A model generated the notes under the pieces. It was not told where the DNA came from, made no database searches, and was given only the letters and a program-made list of their open reading frames with translations. Both the position numbers and the translations under genes were made by a program. A DNA stretch of 64,000 nt, from assembly GCF_015832195.1 (NCBI RefSeq), contig NC_052046.1, forward strand, positions 44,588,473 to 44,652,472, written 5' to 3'. Numbering within the stretch: position 1 is the stretch's first letter; each line of letters starts with the position of its first letter. This DNA comes from Motacilla alba alba. Its lineage: Eukaryota; Chordata; Aves; Passeriformes; Motacillidae. Below, in pieces: positions 10,500 to 23,827 of the stretch.

Positions 10500-13400
10500 T
10501 GTCCGTAACATAAGCCTCTTGTTCAGGGGAAATGACAGATTCTTAGCAGTAAAGTGAGATTTCAGTTCTCAAGTGGCTTTAGGTAGTTTGAAGACTCGGT
10601 GCTCATGTCACTGAGGGCTTAGGAAATGCAGATGACTTGTGCATGGCTACTGTGCCTTCAGGGCAGGATATTTTAGCAGGGTCCAAGTAGTGTTACTCAG
10701 GGAAAAGGCTGACGTCTCTTCTTACTTTCAACACATTCCAGGTCCATCATTTTCCCTTCATACCTCAGTTTACTTATCTGCTGATCTCAGTAAGGCTTGC
10801 CTCCCTCTGTAAAGTGCTTATAATGAATTCTAAACAAGAGCTAAGAGCAACCAAGCCTGAAAAGAGGTCTCTTTTCTGCAGTCTAGTTTCTACACACAAA
10901 GAATCCACAGCAGCATTACCATCAAAACAGTGCCACAAAAGGGCTTTGTGATGCAAAGCAAGGCTGGACATGGATTTCTCATGCAGCTTTACTCTTTATC
11001 ACATAAAAATAAGAAACCTCCACTGAAAAACACAGGCTGAAAAATGTAATAGATTATGTTCCCCCTAATCCTAGATTCAAGGCTAAAAGGGATTGTAATT
11101 ATACTGCTGGTAATTGCCTGTCCAGCAATGGCTGCTGATTTTTATCTAGAGATACTTACATTAATCTCTGCTATCAGAAAACACAGAAAACAGAAGCTAC
11201 AAAAAAACTCCAGACCTCTTTAGTCTCACAGCACATGAGCTTTGGCCAGAAACCAGGTTTATAGACCATGGTATTTCTGTCCCCAGCAATGCACTCCTGA
11301 TGCATCCTTTCTCCTTCTGTCAAAGCATCCCCACACCCACACAGAATGCACAGATCTGGGACCACTATATCCAAGAGAAATTACAGGAATTTGATAAGCA
11401 GCTGCTGTGGTAAATGCAATACTTTCTAACAGCTCTCCAAGCTCACAGATAAAACATGTAAGCTGTAGACTCTAAGCTCTGCCAGGCTTTCCAGCTTTCC
11501 CGTCATACACCAAAACTGCTAGGCATTTTATACTGTTTTCTTCACTTATTCCATTATAGACCAGTTCCACAGTGATTCAGCTCCCAATGCCAAACTATCT
11601 CAATCTTGCCATGCTCAGCACTTGATTTGTTTGTGAATATTCTAGATTCACTTACTGCCCCCATCTCCCATTTCAGGTCCCACCAAAACTGAAACTCTAC
11701 ACAGTAATGTCTGACTGAAGAATGGCTGCAATTTCCAGAAAAAAAACACAGCAAGGCCAGTAACAGAATGATAATGACACAGGGACCTCATATCTCAGTG
11801 GTCCACCCTCCCAGCCAACTAAGCTTCAAGAGGAAACCTCAGTCTAAGTGTAAGTTTACGATGCCTTAAACCTTGGTATGCTCTTTATTTAGTAGCAAAT
11901 GCATGGAGAAAAAAAAACTCTCTGCTTCATCCCAAGGGAAAAACGCCTATCAGCATTTTTCTTTATCGAGTAAAGGCACAGAGCAATTGGCTCAGCTGCT
12001 AACAAAGAAGTGATGTTTAGAGTTCACACTGAGTGGCAGGGTGTGACAACTCAAGCCTGAGTGCTGTCCTCATCACAGCCATTCCAGTGATCCCAGCTTG
12101 CCACTGCCTTTCACTTTTACCAGACTGATGCACAGCATATGCTCTGTGGCACATGGATTCCCTGGATGCATATGTTCCTTCCCCAAGGAACACTAATTCA
12201 TATGGCGCACACGTCTGGAGGGAATGCATTGGTTGCACCAATTGCAGGGGAACTTGGATTAAAACAGGGCTGGACCCTTCACAGACTTTTTGGAAACAGA
12301 GGAGGACGGAACAAGAGGGAACAAACCAACTTTTTCTCTCAAATAAATATGCATGCCTTTATCATCAGCTTTACTCTAAGGCAAGCTGTGTCAGGCATTT
12401 GCCAGCAAAAGCCATCAGAGCAAAACGCAGCAATGATTAAAAGGAAGGGTGGAGAGACATTCTGGCATGCTGAAGCTAGGGCCAGAACCAATGTTGTTTT
12501 CAGCAGAGTATGGTGTCCACTGGGGAGCCACACTGAAGGTGATGATCACCCACTGCAGGACAGTGCTGGCCGTGTTGTTTTAAACACTTTCACTCCAAGC
12601 CTTCTCCTCCCAGTTCTGAAACAGGACAGCATTCCATCCATAACCATCAACTCTGTCCATGAAAAGCATGCTCTAATACAACAGTTCAACAGCCCCTCAG
12701 AAGCGTGGCAGGGACAAAACAGAAACAGTCAGGTGCCTGCCCCCACTCCTCCACTCCACCCTCTATGTCCTGCCCTGCGGAAACAAATCCCTGGTCTGCA
12801 ACCCTTTGGAGAGATGTGGCTGTTCAGTGAATGATATCCTTTCACATTTCAGAGCAGACCAGACATTACCAGTGGCACAGTCTGGATTTTGTTTAAAAGG
12901 ACCTGAAAAGCTGTGCTTGAACAGCCCAGCTCTGAAAGGAGCAGCCCCACTGAAGAAAGTGAAGAAAGCCCAGTAGCAGTGGGATGTGATGACTCAGTTC
13001 CTGCTACAAATGACCCGACCACACAAATGGGCTGGGAACGGCTGTGCTGCAGTTTTGCTGCAGCTCCAAATCAGCTTCTTCAGGGCCAAGAGTGAGCACA
13101 AAAGCACTTCAAGTAATGATTTTCCTTGCCAGTTACCTTTAGCTCCAGGGCTTGTCCAAGACAGGGCATAGGAAGGAGAGAAAAATGATAAAAAAATAAA
13201 AATAATGCCCTTTCCTAGCAGATGACTCAGTGTGCTATTTTACTCCAAATGGTTTAATCAGCTTTGAAGTCCTACGTATGCATTCTCTTCAAAGACAGGC
13301 TTTGAAGTAGATCCCTCTTTGAGAACTGACACAGCTGCACTTTGCTGCAACTCAATTCAGTGGGTGTCTCACAAGCACAGCATCAGCCAGGACATACAAA

Positions 13401-16400
13401 GCGAAGACAGTGTCCATAAGCCAGAGTAACCACCAAGCATCCATTAAAAAGTACCTCAACCTTACAACATCACAGGGAGAGGAGCAAAGTTAAAAGTAAC
13501 AATTCCTGTAATTCCCTACTGGTTATCAATAAAATACATATGCAAAGTCAATTTCATGGGCTGAAATGCATACTGCTGTTTGAAAAATAACCTCTTCTTT
13601 CCTGTAATAATTTGTCTTTTTCTTTTATTAAAATAATTCCTACTGATTGTAAAAAAGGGAGCTAGCAGCTAAAGCATTCAAAAAACACCATTTCTGTAGG
13701 CTTGTATACAGCAAATGCAATTTTCATTACAGGATCACAGCATTAGAATAAGAAGTCCCACCACATGCAGGGACAGGATTTCAGCCCTTCCAAGAGACAG
13801 CGCGAGACTTTATTACACAGACATGCTGGCCCACTGCCACCTGAAGTACAAATGTCTTGGTAAAAATACTTCAGTTTGATTCCATTTTGACCTCAGGCTT
13901 CATACATCGCTATGGCAAGGGTCAGTGCTTGCAAAGGGACACTCACCACATTAATGTCACCATGCCTAGAAAGTTAAAAACTGTTCCTCACCACAGGGGG
14001 TATTCAAAGGCTCCTCCCTGCAATGGGTATTTCTGACATTCATAGACAAATAGACTGGTCTCTTGAAAGCATTAGTATTGTCCCATAATCAGGATCTGAT
14101 CCACCTGCCCCAACAAAAAAAAAAAAAAAGACCCAAAAAATGCACTGCATACCTATGACCTTGCTCAGAAAACATTCAGCTCCTACATGTTTCAGGAACC
14201 CTCAGGCTCTCCCCTCAGAGCCCACCCACTCCAGGTATCAAGAGCCACCATCCCTGTGTTCAGTACCCACATGACCCTCCCCTACAAGGCTCCTGCTGGG
14301 TCCTCCAGGATAGGACCAAAACTGGGAAGACATCAGAGGACTTTCACCCCCACCCCCATGCCTGGGCTTGGTTTAACTGTTGGGAGACTGGCTCAGGAAA
14401 AGCATATTAACCTGGCAGCTGGTCCAGCTGGTCCTCCCTAGCAGGGAGCAAAACAGATGCATAAAAATACATGTGTCTACACCTTTCGGTTCAAGCTTCC
14501 CTGCAAATGTGCAGATGAGCACTTGAGCACTGGCACTAGTATCACACAGGAACTTTACACTGAAATCATGCAGCAAAATGAACCACCTGTCCTCAAAATG
14601 AATAGTGAATAAAGAAAAAAACAACAAAGAAAAAACAACCACTAACCAACCCACAGCTCACCCAGCTGTTAGCAGGGAGTCTGCATGCTCTGTGTGCCCT
14701 GTTCTCCACCACTGCTCCAGCATCACATCCAAAGACAGGCATGCCTCTCTATGCTGTCCTGCCAGCTGCCAGGCTCTGCCTCTCCCTATCCCAGCACACA
14801 CACAGAGGAAGAAGAGACTTAACCAGCAATAATGTGGAGAGGGGCTTGACTAGCAGCCAGTCGTGGCTAATAGATGAGAAAACAAGGCTGCACTTCGGGA
14901 CCAGCTCAGAACTGGCAAAGACGCCTCGGTTTTGGTGAATCAAGCCTTCCTGACCTAAATGCCTTTGACTTTAATGGAGATGTGCCAACAGATGCCAGCT
15001 TAAAAGCTGAGCTGCTGACAGCTCTATACTGAGGCGCTTTGTGTAGCAAACTGATCAGCTGCTCCACTTTTTTTTTTCTTTTTCTCTTCTGTCTCTGTCA
15101 GCTCCTGGATTTTTGTTGTGTTTGTTTTATTTTCAGAGGAGGCTGGGAACTGAAGAGGCGAAAAGTCAGCAGCCCTTTTTTTCCATAAAACAACAGTTTA
15201 TTTAGGAACTAGAAGCAGCTTTACAAGCTCTCACTAAACTGGTGCTCCAAGGACCTCATTAGCCAGAGCAAAGGAAAACTCTGTAAAGCGTATCTCCAGA
15301 GCCTTGATAAAGTGATGACACCTTCCTGAAGGGAATACCAAGGTGAACAGTGTAGCACAACATTTCAGAAGTTACTAGGCTGTGAAATAACAAGGCAAAT
15401 CCTCAGCTGTCAAAATACCAGTGGTGTCAGAAATTTACCCTGTGAATTGTGCCACTTCATCTTTACCTGGATGCAACATACACCTGTGCCAGCACATTGT
15501 GGTTAGCAGCTCAACAACTCACACAACAACTGACACAGGCATCAGCTCATGTGGCTAATGTAGAGCCCAGCAAATGGGCTCCAGCACTTGTTTGCTTGCT
15601 CACCAGCTGCAGATGCATTTGATGCATTTACTTTTCTAGGACAATAACCAACATCATCCCTCTGAATAACCTTTCTTATGCTGGGCATATGGTTGGCAGC
15701 AAATATGAAGTACCATGCTCTCATTGACCTATGTCTCCTAGGTCCCAGAGTCTGCCATGAGCTGAGGCATGTCCGAAGGTGAAAAAAGATTCACTCAGAA
15801 AAATAGGGATCTCAGCAGATTTCACACTAAATGAAAAAATTAAACTGGGTCTCAAAGTGAATCTTCAAAGTGAAAAAAAATTCTACCACACCTCTGTCAG
15901 ACAGACTAATAAAATGAATGTGTAAAGGTTACAGGTTAGATTCCTAAGTACTGAGTCTTGTAACTACACTGAAAAATCAAATACAAGATCTTTTGGACAA
16001 AAAAAACCAGTGTACAAACTGAAACCCAAAATTATAACTGGCATGTGGTTATTCATAAACTGGGAAGGGACTTAAGAGAATCAACTCAGAGAGAAGAACC
16101 AAAACTGAATTTATTTGTCAACAAAGTTTATTGTCTTAAAGAAGGAATGAGCAGAGTGCCAAGTAAGAAACTGCTGGAAATGACCTATACACAGAAGAAA
16201 AATATCCACCATGGGAACAATTACAAGAGGCCCCAACAATTAAAAGTAACCTGGTACCCATGGGAATTTCAGGCTACATTCTTGTGAATTTATTTTGAGA
16301 ATTGCCAGATTGCTTTAGGGAGTTTGTTTTCTTCCCCTCTTGAATACATATGCAACTAAATTTGTGTTTGCATCTCTAGGGAAAAAAAATAACAGGACTT

Positions 16401-17394
16401 GCAGAATTTGCTGAGCACCAACAGTTCTTTGAAGATGATGGCAGGTGGCAAATATTTTGCATTTTTGAGGATTAGGAGTTGCAATACAGATTTTTTATTT
16501 TCTCTCTGGATTTACAAAAATCTTGGGCAATGTCCTGGCAACAGAGACAATACTTCCCAAGACAGCAGGAAAAGGCACTTATAGCAGGAAAAGAAATGCC
16601 GTAAGTTTTTTGTTGTTGATGTTTTGTGGGTTTTTAAAAATTTATTCTGACTCTAGCCTACAAGGGGAGAGGGAATGGAAAACCTGCTGTAAAGTGTGCA
16701 GTGTAAGAAAACACTAAAAGAAGTCAAGTTCTTAAAGTCTGGAAGTATAGAGATCATCATAGAGATAATTTCACACTTCACATTTATTCACGCAGATGCT
16801 TTGTGGTATACATAGAAAAAATAACTCCTTTTCCCCTCAGGTATACCTTACTGCTTTGGAAACACATCCCCTTCACCCCACTCTGACTTGGATCGCCAAT
16901 TTCAATCAATTTGCAAATGATTACACCTAGTCCAGGCAACGCAAACTCTGGCTCAGTATCTTGGTAGCAGCTTGCAAACAGTTTTCCTTACTGCCTCTAA
17001 AAGTAAGACTAAACTCCCAGATAGGAAGGCTGAGCCTTGTTCTCCTTAACACAGCCCACTGGCATGGGAAGGGAGGAGTACAGCACCTGGAGCATGGGTG
17101 TGGCAGTGGGGACTGCATTCCTCTGCAAGGATAACAGAGAGAAGGGCACCAAACACGGTCCGAATGCAACGTCCTTACTGAGATTACAAAGCTTCATTAC
17201 ATTGGCAGCCTGCGGCTCAGCCTATTTCACTAGGATCCCATGGTGCCCTGACGCACAGCAAGGCTGTCGCTCAGCTCTGAAACCTCACACACTACCCCTC
17301 CTCCCTCTGTTCTCCGACCCCCTCCTGTGGAAATTCAAGGCTACTTCAGCTGCAGATTTTTTTTTTCCCCACAGAGGGTTTATCACTACAGAAT

Positions 17395-17527
17395 GTCCCT
17401 TCCTTCTGAGTTGGAAGGGACACAAAAGGATCATCGACTCCAAGTGTTAAGTGAACGGCCCACACAGAGATCAAACCCGCAACTTTGGCATTATTAGCAC
17501 CGTGCTCTATCCAACTGAGCTGATCTC
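17395..17527 (-). mobile_element. SINE with tRNA-Ile head and CR1-like tail (TguSINE1-like)
   Basis: Read on the minus strand, 17527 down to about 17461 resembles a tRNA-Ile. There is an A-box-like CAGCTCAGTTGG at about 17512-17523, an anticodon-loop region CTAATAA (anticodon AAT) near 17490-17497, and a degenerate B box GGTTTGATCTC near 17466-17477. The tail down to about 17395 contains TTGGAGTCGATGATCC and TGTCCCTTCCAACT, the CR1 3'-end signature. This head-tail combination matches TguSINE1, known to me from zebra finch and mobilised by CR1. The mutated B box and missing acceptor-stem pairing argue against a working tRNA gene. It is the strongest single indication of a passerine genome. Confidence 0.8.
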
Positions 17528-18555
17528 AGAGAACTGAAAGAGAATAAACTTCACCCCAAAGACATGAAGAGTCCAAAAAGAAGACAAGCTGCACGCCCTT
17601 ATCCCCCAACCATCCCTCCTCCACTGGCCAGGCACAAAAGGCACCTAAGCTGTGTCAAGAAAGGGCTATTTGCAAAAGTAAGCCTGCCTGCTCTGCAGGA
17701 AGACCCAGGGGCAGCTGACATCCCCATACCCTAAGGCATGGCAGGTGGCTGTCAAAGCAGGCAGGTCCATCATACAGCTCTTGCCAGGACTTACTGCGTT
17801 TAACCACGGCCAGCAGCTGACAGGGAGGACAGCAGGAATGAAATCTTCAGACACCTAGGAGCTCATAGAATCTTGCAGCCTGCAAGCCTCTAAGAATTTT
17901 TTTCCTCTTTTTTTTTCAGTTCTGAAGGCATGTGACCAGCCCTCACATACCAGAGTTGACCCCTCCCAAAGCCAGCAATTTCCTAAGAGCGGAGAAGGAT
18001 GTTACCCTCCCGCTTATTCATTATGAGGCCAGGCCATTCTTTGTCCTTATGCATCAAAACCTCACTCCCTGTGTCAGGTATGCTCTGGATCCCTCCAGAC
18101 AGGTGCAGAAGGGGCTATGGTGCTCAGCTACCTGCTAACAGGAGGGCATGGCCACGGGAGCCTCGGCTCCTCTTTCCCAACTGGCACACGGCTTTCAATT
18201 TCCAGGAGAAAAACCACCAGCTCTTTGCTCTCAAGTCGGCCGTCCTCTTCTGCTTCTGCTCTAGGCCAGGAAGAACTGCTCATGTTTCACAATGCTCCCC
18301 CGCTAACTAGTGCTGGTACTTGGAAGCATGCTCCCTCCCCAGTCACTTCTTATATCACCGAAATACCACGGCACAAGGCACTGCTGAGATTTTGGTTTCG
18401 GTTTTTGCTCCCTCGGGTTGGCAGTACCGTTTCCGAAAAAGGCGAGGGGTCTCATGCTCCTTGCTGTCTCGCACTGCTACATTATCCTCCTCTGCTCCCA
18501 AATCCCCCGCACCCGAAATCCCCCCGCTTCCCTTTTCACTTGCCAGTATCCACAA

Positions 18556-18760
18556 GCCGAGCCCCCACCGCAACCCCCACCCCTCTGGGAGGGGCTTCTC
18601 CCGCCGCTCTCCTCTAGGCGGGGGGCGGCGGGAGCGGGGAGCCCCGGCCGGGCAAAGCGCACGGAGCGCTCCGGCGGCACCGAGCGGGGCCGGGCACGGC
18701 GGGGCGGAGGGCTTGCGTCCCCCCACCCTCCTCCTCCGGGAGGGCTGGACCACTGCGGAG
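18556..18760. promoter_or_regulatory. Intragenic CpG-rich island in PSD3 intron 4
   Basis: CpG density rises sharply here, with about 18 CpG in 18601-18720 against very few in the surrounding AT-rich intron. GC boxes such as GGGGCGG are present and no TATA box was noted. It lies between exon 4 and the exons that start the SEC7 domain. Vertebrate PSD3 has a short SEC7-PH isoform, so an alternative promoter for it is a reasonable inference. I could not identify a minus-strand first exon with a matching phase-2 donor, so only the island itself is directly supported. Confidence 0.6.
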
Positions 18761-19350
18761 GGTGCCCCCGCTGCTCTGCAGCGCCAGGCAGGCACTACGC
18801 GTGAGGAATTACAGCCCCAAGCACAAGCTCAGGCTCACGGCACCGTAGGAAACGAGAGCTTCAGCAGCAGTCACAGAGGTGCCATACATGCATCGCACAG
18901 GCAGACTAGGTAAACCTAAGTCTCGGATTGCTTCAGGCAACACAACCGCGCGTTCAAACTCCCTGAGCCGCCAGGGCTCAGGAGGTTATTTCTGGTTCAC
19001 CTGAGCATCACCACGACACACCACCTTGACCCCTCTGCGATAAACCTCCCGCCACCCCCAGCACGCACACACTGGCTCTCACCCACGAGCTCTTAACACC
19101 GTCATTCCCCACTGGCTCCAACAAAGTAGTACTCACGACCTGTCAGTCGCCTGTCAGTCACCAGACAACATACACGCCTGGTGCAATACAACATGATATT
19201 GGAATACCGGAGAAGGAAGGGTGGTGTTAGCTGTAAGATTATCGTTGGGAGTATATTCTGTTGGGCATACTATCTTGCCGTGGTGACACTCTCTACTGGC
19301 ACCTACCTTAGGTGAGCCCTTGAGACTTATCCCTAAACAAACCAGGAATA

Positions 19351-19478
19351 CTCTTTTCTCTTTTCTTTCTTTTCTTTTCTTTTCTCTTTTCTTTTCTTTT
19401 CTTTTCTTTTCTTTTCTTTTCTTTTCTTTTCTTTTCTTTTCTTTTCTTTTTCTATTTTCTTCTCTCTCTTCTTTTTAA
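19351..19478. repeat. (TTTTC)n pyrimidine microsatellite
   Basis: An array of about 128 bp of TTTTC units with a few interruptions, almost pure pyrimidine on the plus strand. It can adopt triplex (H-DNA) structure and is likely polymorphic in length. It lies about 0.6 kb upstream (in PSD3 sense) of the intragenic CpG island. Confidence 0.95.
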
Positions 19479-20967
19479 TTGAGGAAAAAGTATTTAAACA
19501 TCTACTGCTAGTTTATCAGTATGGCTGCAAATCTAAACTAAAATTAATTCCAAGTGAAATCCACACTAGGCAGGCACCTGATGTAATTCATCTAAGCACC
19601 TCGTCTTTGTCATAATTTTTGTCCTGATGAGCCAATGTAGGCCTTACTTGACAGTGTCTTTTAAATACTGCATGCTGCAACTACAGGGTAACAGAATGAG
19701 GATCTGAATGTGCTGCTTGTTCTCCCTGTCCAGTTTTAGGTCAGCCTTTGGTTTTGCTGTAAATAAGGAGCTCCAACTCGTAGGGCTGACCTCAGTTTCT
19801 GGCTCCATACAGGTTATTGCAGATTAGCAGTCACTTATTGCCTATTGGCAGGCACCATGCATGCACAAGACCTGTTTTACTGTATGATTGAGGGAAAAAT
19901 ATTTTAAACTCTAACATCCTTCTGCCTGCTGTTTTAAGAACAAACTGTACTTTAATCCATAAAGTTAGCAAAACTACTTCTGCTCAAAGGACTTCTTTCA
20001 TTTTAGCACAAAAGAAATAAGACTGATAAAAGATCTCCCAGGAAAGCGCTAACTAGTTTAGTCCCATCTAAGGGAATAGTCCTAGGACTCTTAGATAACA
20101 TCCTGTCTCTGAAGACCAGAGGCATCTTTGTCACTCACAAGGTCCTTCATCACTTTGCAGGCATGTTGCACCCTCACCACTCTGCTTTTAATTCAACCTC
20201 CCACTTTGTCTGTGTCTGCCTTTCACTGTCCCCACTCTCTCTGACAGCACACTTAGAAGAAAAGTTTGCACATAGAGTGATTTTCTACAATTGTTCAGTA
20301 TTTTCTGACCACTCAACCTAGTTTTCGCTTCTCACATGACTCTTCCTTTTAATAGGCTTTCTCACCTCTCCTTTTACCTAAACAGAAATTTTTAACATTT
20401 TTGCAATGCTCGTTCCTGTTTCAGTAAGTGCACAAACAAAAGAAGCAGCTAACCTGTGAATGTGGTGAGAGCAAAATCTCATCCCAGCAGAAGTAATGTT
20501 CTAAACTCCCACTGGCCTCAAGAAAAGAAACACTGCACCCAAAGACACATCTTAAACATCCAGATCACAAACTGCATTTGGATAACTCATTTGTGTACAC
20601 AAAGTGTTACATCTCCTAAAGTTACTGCCAATAAATTCAGGTAGGAACTGTAGCTGAACAAGATTCATTTGTAACCAATAACTAACTCCTCGAGAGACAG
20701 GTCCCAGAGATGCGATAATACCAGACAGACTTTTATCAACACATCAGCATTGCCTAATAAACCTTCATAACATATATTTGTCACTCTTCTTATGAATTGC
20801 AGGTTTGGATGGCTCATTTCTCTCCTGCAGCCACCCTGGAAATTATTCTCAGTAGGAAATCACAAGTGGTGAAAGAGGCAAAACTACACTCTGTGACAGT
20901 ACAATGAAGTAAAGAGAGGTTGGGGAACAATCAGCAGGCACACAGAAAGCTCACCCACTACTTTTAC

Positions 20968-21348
20968 CTTTCCAGATGATGGACTTCTGTGACATCTCCT
21001 TTCAAGAGTGTTTCATTTACATCCCTTAAGCCATTGGCGATGCCTTCACCACATCCCTTCACCTCCCTGTCAGGGACATCTGTCTGTCCCACGGCTGATG
21101 TCCTATCTAAAAACTGTCCACCCTCCTTCATGCGCTGCTGGATCATGGGAGTGAGTGGCATCTCAAAGCTGAAGTAGCTATCGGGCTCCGAGTACAATGT
21201 CTCCAGAGATTCCGCACTGTAGTACAAAGATGCATTGTCTAGGATGTTTTCAAACTGTGAGCTGTACAGATCAGTGGAGATGTCAGAGTGCCTCTGCCCA
21301 AGGAAATCTTCGTATCCTCCTGTGGCGGCTTCCCCCTCCTCCACCATC
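20968..21348 (-). CDS. PSD3: PSD3 exon 4: conserved acidic block before SEC7
   Basis: A 381-bp exon encoding GYEDFLGQRHSDISTDLYSS, then QFENILDNASLYYSAESLE, TLYSEPDSYFSFEMPLTPM and IQQRMKEGGQFLDRTS. The block from YSSQFE to QQR is the most conserved part of the PSD3 N-terminal half and is nearly identical to human PSD3 as I remember it. The acceptor is ATTTTCAG (AG at 21349-21350) and the donor AG|GTAAAA (GT at 20966-20967). It begins with one base completing the codon from exon 3 and ends with AG, completed by C of exon 5. The tail after GGQFLDRTS diverges and ends with EVHHLE. The N-terminal half is thought to position the protein at membranes and has no enzymatic role that I know of. Confidence 0.96.
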
Positions 21349-22758
21349 CTGAAAATTAACCAGAAACAGCTCATTTCAGTTTGGGGGCAAGGTTTAGACT
21401 TTGAGCAACCCTTCTCACCTTCTGCCCTTCTGATCAGAAAGGTCAATGCAGCTTTATGCAAGAGAGGGTACTGCAGGTAAAATGCTGGTTTCTCCTTGCA
21501 CTACCTCTCTTTATGACTGGCATCATCTCCCTCTCCAGGGAGATAGAAAGAAACAATTTTCCAGGTAAAATAAGGGGACTGGGAGGCATCCTAATATTGT
21601 CAAACAGATCAGCTGCTTATGTGCAAAAGAGAAAAGCACACACAATGTGTAAGATCTATCCTAGCACCAGGGACAAGCCAGAGGCTGCACATGCTGGAGA
21701 TGTGTATCCTGATGGAGCCTCTGCCCCTGAAGGATAATTTGCTATCTCTGCAGTCCTAGGACTGGGGTCTTCAGCAAAAAGCTGAAGAAAATCACTCCAA
21801 AATGCAAAGAGAAGCATGTGCAATTAAAAATATGAAGCCTGGGGAACCAGATTTGAAGGGAGAAGACTCAACCTGCTTGATGATGCAAGGAAAGATATAC
21901 CATCCCCCCTGAAGCATTTTCTTCTCTGCTGCACCAAATACTGTGGGGCTCCTTAACATGCCAGAGGTTAGGGTAGCCAGCCCAAGTAATCCCATGCACT
22001 AGCCAAAGCTAAACTTCACAGATACAGAGGTGCAGAGGCAGGAAAGCCTCCCTTGTAGAGATGTTGTCTCAGCAGCACACAGCTCTCCAGGTCAAAGTAG
22101 GCATGGTTTGCTCAGAGAGCATCAGTGGAACCCTTTGTTTTGTCAGAGATGTGCATCAGGAAAGAAAAGCAAGCAAATCAGGATGCAAAGCAGCATGCCA
22201 TTCTTGCAATACGTACTGCAAAAATTATATAAACACAAATAGGTAGACAGATAGATAGATAGATAGACAGATAATACAGAAAACACATATTGTAACATTT
22301 ATCCTCCTATGATCTACATGGCCCTGGATGAAATGTCTTTATTATCCAACCATTCAGAGGTTGTCACACTGTTTTTGCACAAACTCTGAATGAAACCAGA
22401 AAATCTGTTCAGGTGCGTATGGCCAGGCTTGCATGCCAACTGTATTTAATTACATGGCACGTCCAGATCCCAATTACAGCTGCTACAGATGCATGATCAC
22501 ACAGATATGACAGTGCAAACAGAAGACTTCTGATCTTTATGTTTCAAAACCTGAGATGGACTGCAAACTTCAGTAAGATGGTATGAAGTGGCTTCAGTAC
22601 CAACTTCAGGCACTAGCCAACTATGTAAACCAGTACTGTAAAGACCACACCACAGGCAGCAGACAAATATTTGCTGCTTCTTATTAGCTCCTAAAAAGGT
22701 AGGTAAAAGCCACATGCCTAGACAAGACTGCCGGACGCCTGCTCCCGTCTTAGCTCAC
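21349..22758 (-). other. PSD3: PSD3 intron 3 (1.4 kb) with a GATA/GACA microsatellite
   Basis: A short intron bounded by GTGAGC at the exon 3 donor and TTTTCAG at the exon 4 acceptor. A TAGA/CAGA tetranucleotide repeat occupies 22244-22273. Nothing else was recognised. Confidence 0.85.
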
Positions 22759-23827
22759 CTGCCCTGGCCTCTTGCAAGCACAGCCATCTCCTCCTCACCA
22801 CAGGTGTTCCTGTCCTTCACAGAAACTTCATCCTTCCTGCTTTCTTCGAGCAGTAGTAGAGGAGTGGCTCCCGAAGCAGTGGGTTCCAGCCTTGGGTCTT
22901 CACAGACCTCGCTCCATGCACTGTCTGGCAAGGAAAGCAAGGCTGGGGAGATCATTGGTGACATAGGGTGGCTGGATGTTTTGGGGAATGCCTTCCTCTC
23001 CACAGACACAGAGTCCAGCAGTGAGTGCTTCTTTCTTCTCTGCTCCTCAGCTTTTTGCAACCATAAGATCTCCACACCTTGAAATTCTACATGTTTACTG
23101 ACAGCTGCCTCTTTAGCAAGCCTTCTCTCAGTACCTGTTTGCATTTTGCCTTGACTGTACTCTGAAAACTCCTCAAAACGTGTCCCCCTCTCCACTCTGC
23201 TGACTGCTTCCAGGTTTGTCACAGATGGCTTGTGACAGCTTGGTTCCTGAGCTGTATGGACCTCCTCTGCTTTGTTACTTATGGCTTGTGAGGATTCAGA
23301 CTGTTTTTCTCCAGCCCGTACTGAAGCCTGATCTTTCTCTATGATCAAATACTTTTTTTCCTCAGCTGTTCGTTCAGATGGAAGAAGCATGTCTGAGAGT
23401 TTTTCTTGGCCTGCTGGAACTGGTTCTCTGGCTGCCTGCACATTTTGGCTGCCAGTAACAGTCTTTTTTTCCATTTGTGTCTCTGAATCGAAAGAAGTAT
23501 TTGCTCTTTCTTGCACCTTTGTTGCTTTTCGCTGTCGAGAGATTTTCATGATCTCTGGCAGATTACCCGTGGGTTGCAAACCTTCTTCTGGGGTGTGAAG
23601 CTGCACTGCCCCTGCACCAGGCCTCAAATTATCAGCAGGAGATGCACACTGAGGAACAGGCCTGACATGATGGTGACTGTCCTGTCTTTCTGGACTGTGT
23701 GTTACAGGCTCAGCCTGGCACATCGATGGAGCCGACGGCACTTGTCTGCTCGACTCTACAGTGCCATACTCTGGAAATTCATTGATGATGGTATGAGGAG
23801 GCAAACTGCTGCTCCCACGGCCACTAC
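22759..23827 (-). CDS. PSD3: PSD3 exon 3: large, fast-evolving N-terminal exon
   Basis: A 1,069-bp exon, open throughout (355 codons plus split codons at both ends). It starts SGRGSSSLPPHTIINEFPEY, matching the NEFPEYGT landmark of PSD3, and contains KHVEFQGVEILW at about 23037-23090, a second landmark conserved with human PSD3. Between them the sequence is polar, rich in Glu, Ser, Gln and Lys, and poorly conserved, suggesting disorder. The acceptor is TTTACTTTGCAG (AG at 23828-23829); the donor is GGCAG|GTGAGC (GT at 22757-22758). It starts in phase 1 (GT completing a Gly codon from exon 2) and ends with AG completed by G of exon 4. Length is close to the equivalent human exon as I recall it. 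No frameshift or stop interrupts it. Confidence 0.95.

Larger units (their letters stand above)
7940..20967 (-). other. PSD3: PSD3 intron 4 (about 13.0 kb)
   Basis: A GT-AG intron between exons 4 and 5. It contains a stem-loop-prone repeat at 10411-10499, a TguSINE1-like SINE near 17.4-17.5 kb, a CpG-rich island at about 18556-18760 and a pyrimidine pentanucleotide repeat at 19351-19478. The remainder shows no recognisable exon. A 231-codon plus-strand reading frame at 12139-12834 has no recognisable domain and is treated as chance. Confidence 0.85.

Noticed and set aside
12139..12834. 231-codon plus-strand open frame in PSD3 intron 4
   Set aside because: No domain, no splice or promoter context, antisense to PSD3; most likely chance.
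17461..17527. A functional tRNA-Ile gene
   Set aside because: Anticodon loop and A box are visible, but the B box is mutated, the acceptor stem is not maintained, and the sequence runs into a CR1 tail; it is a SINE.
18355..18795. Minus-strand 146-codon frame in the intragenic CpG island as a PSD3 alternative first exon
   Set aside because: No donor of the right phase or residue similarity to a known short isoform could be identified. Kept only as a promoter hypothesis.
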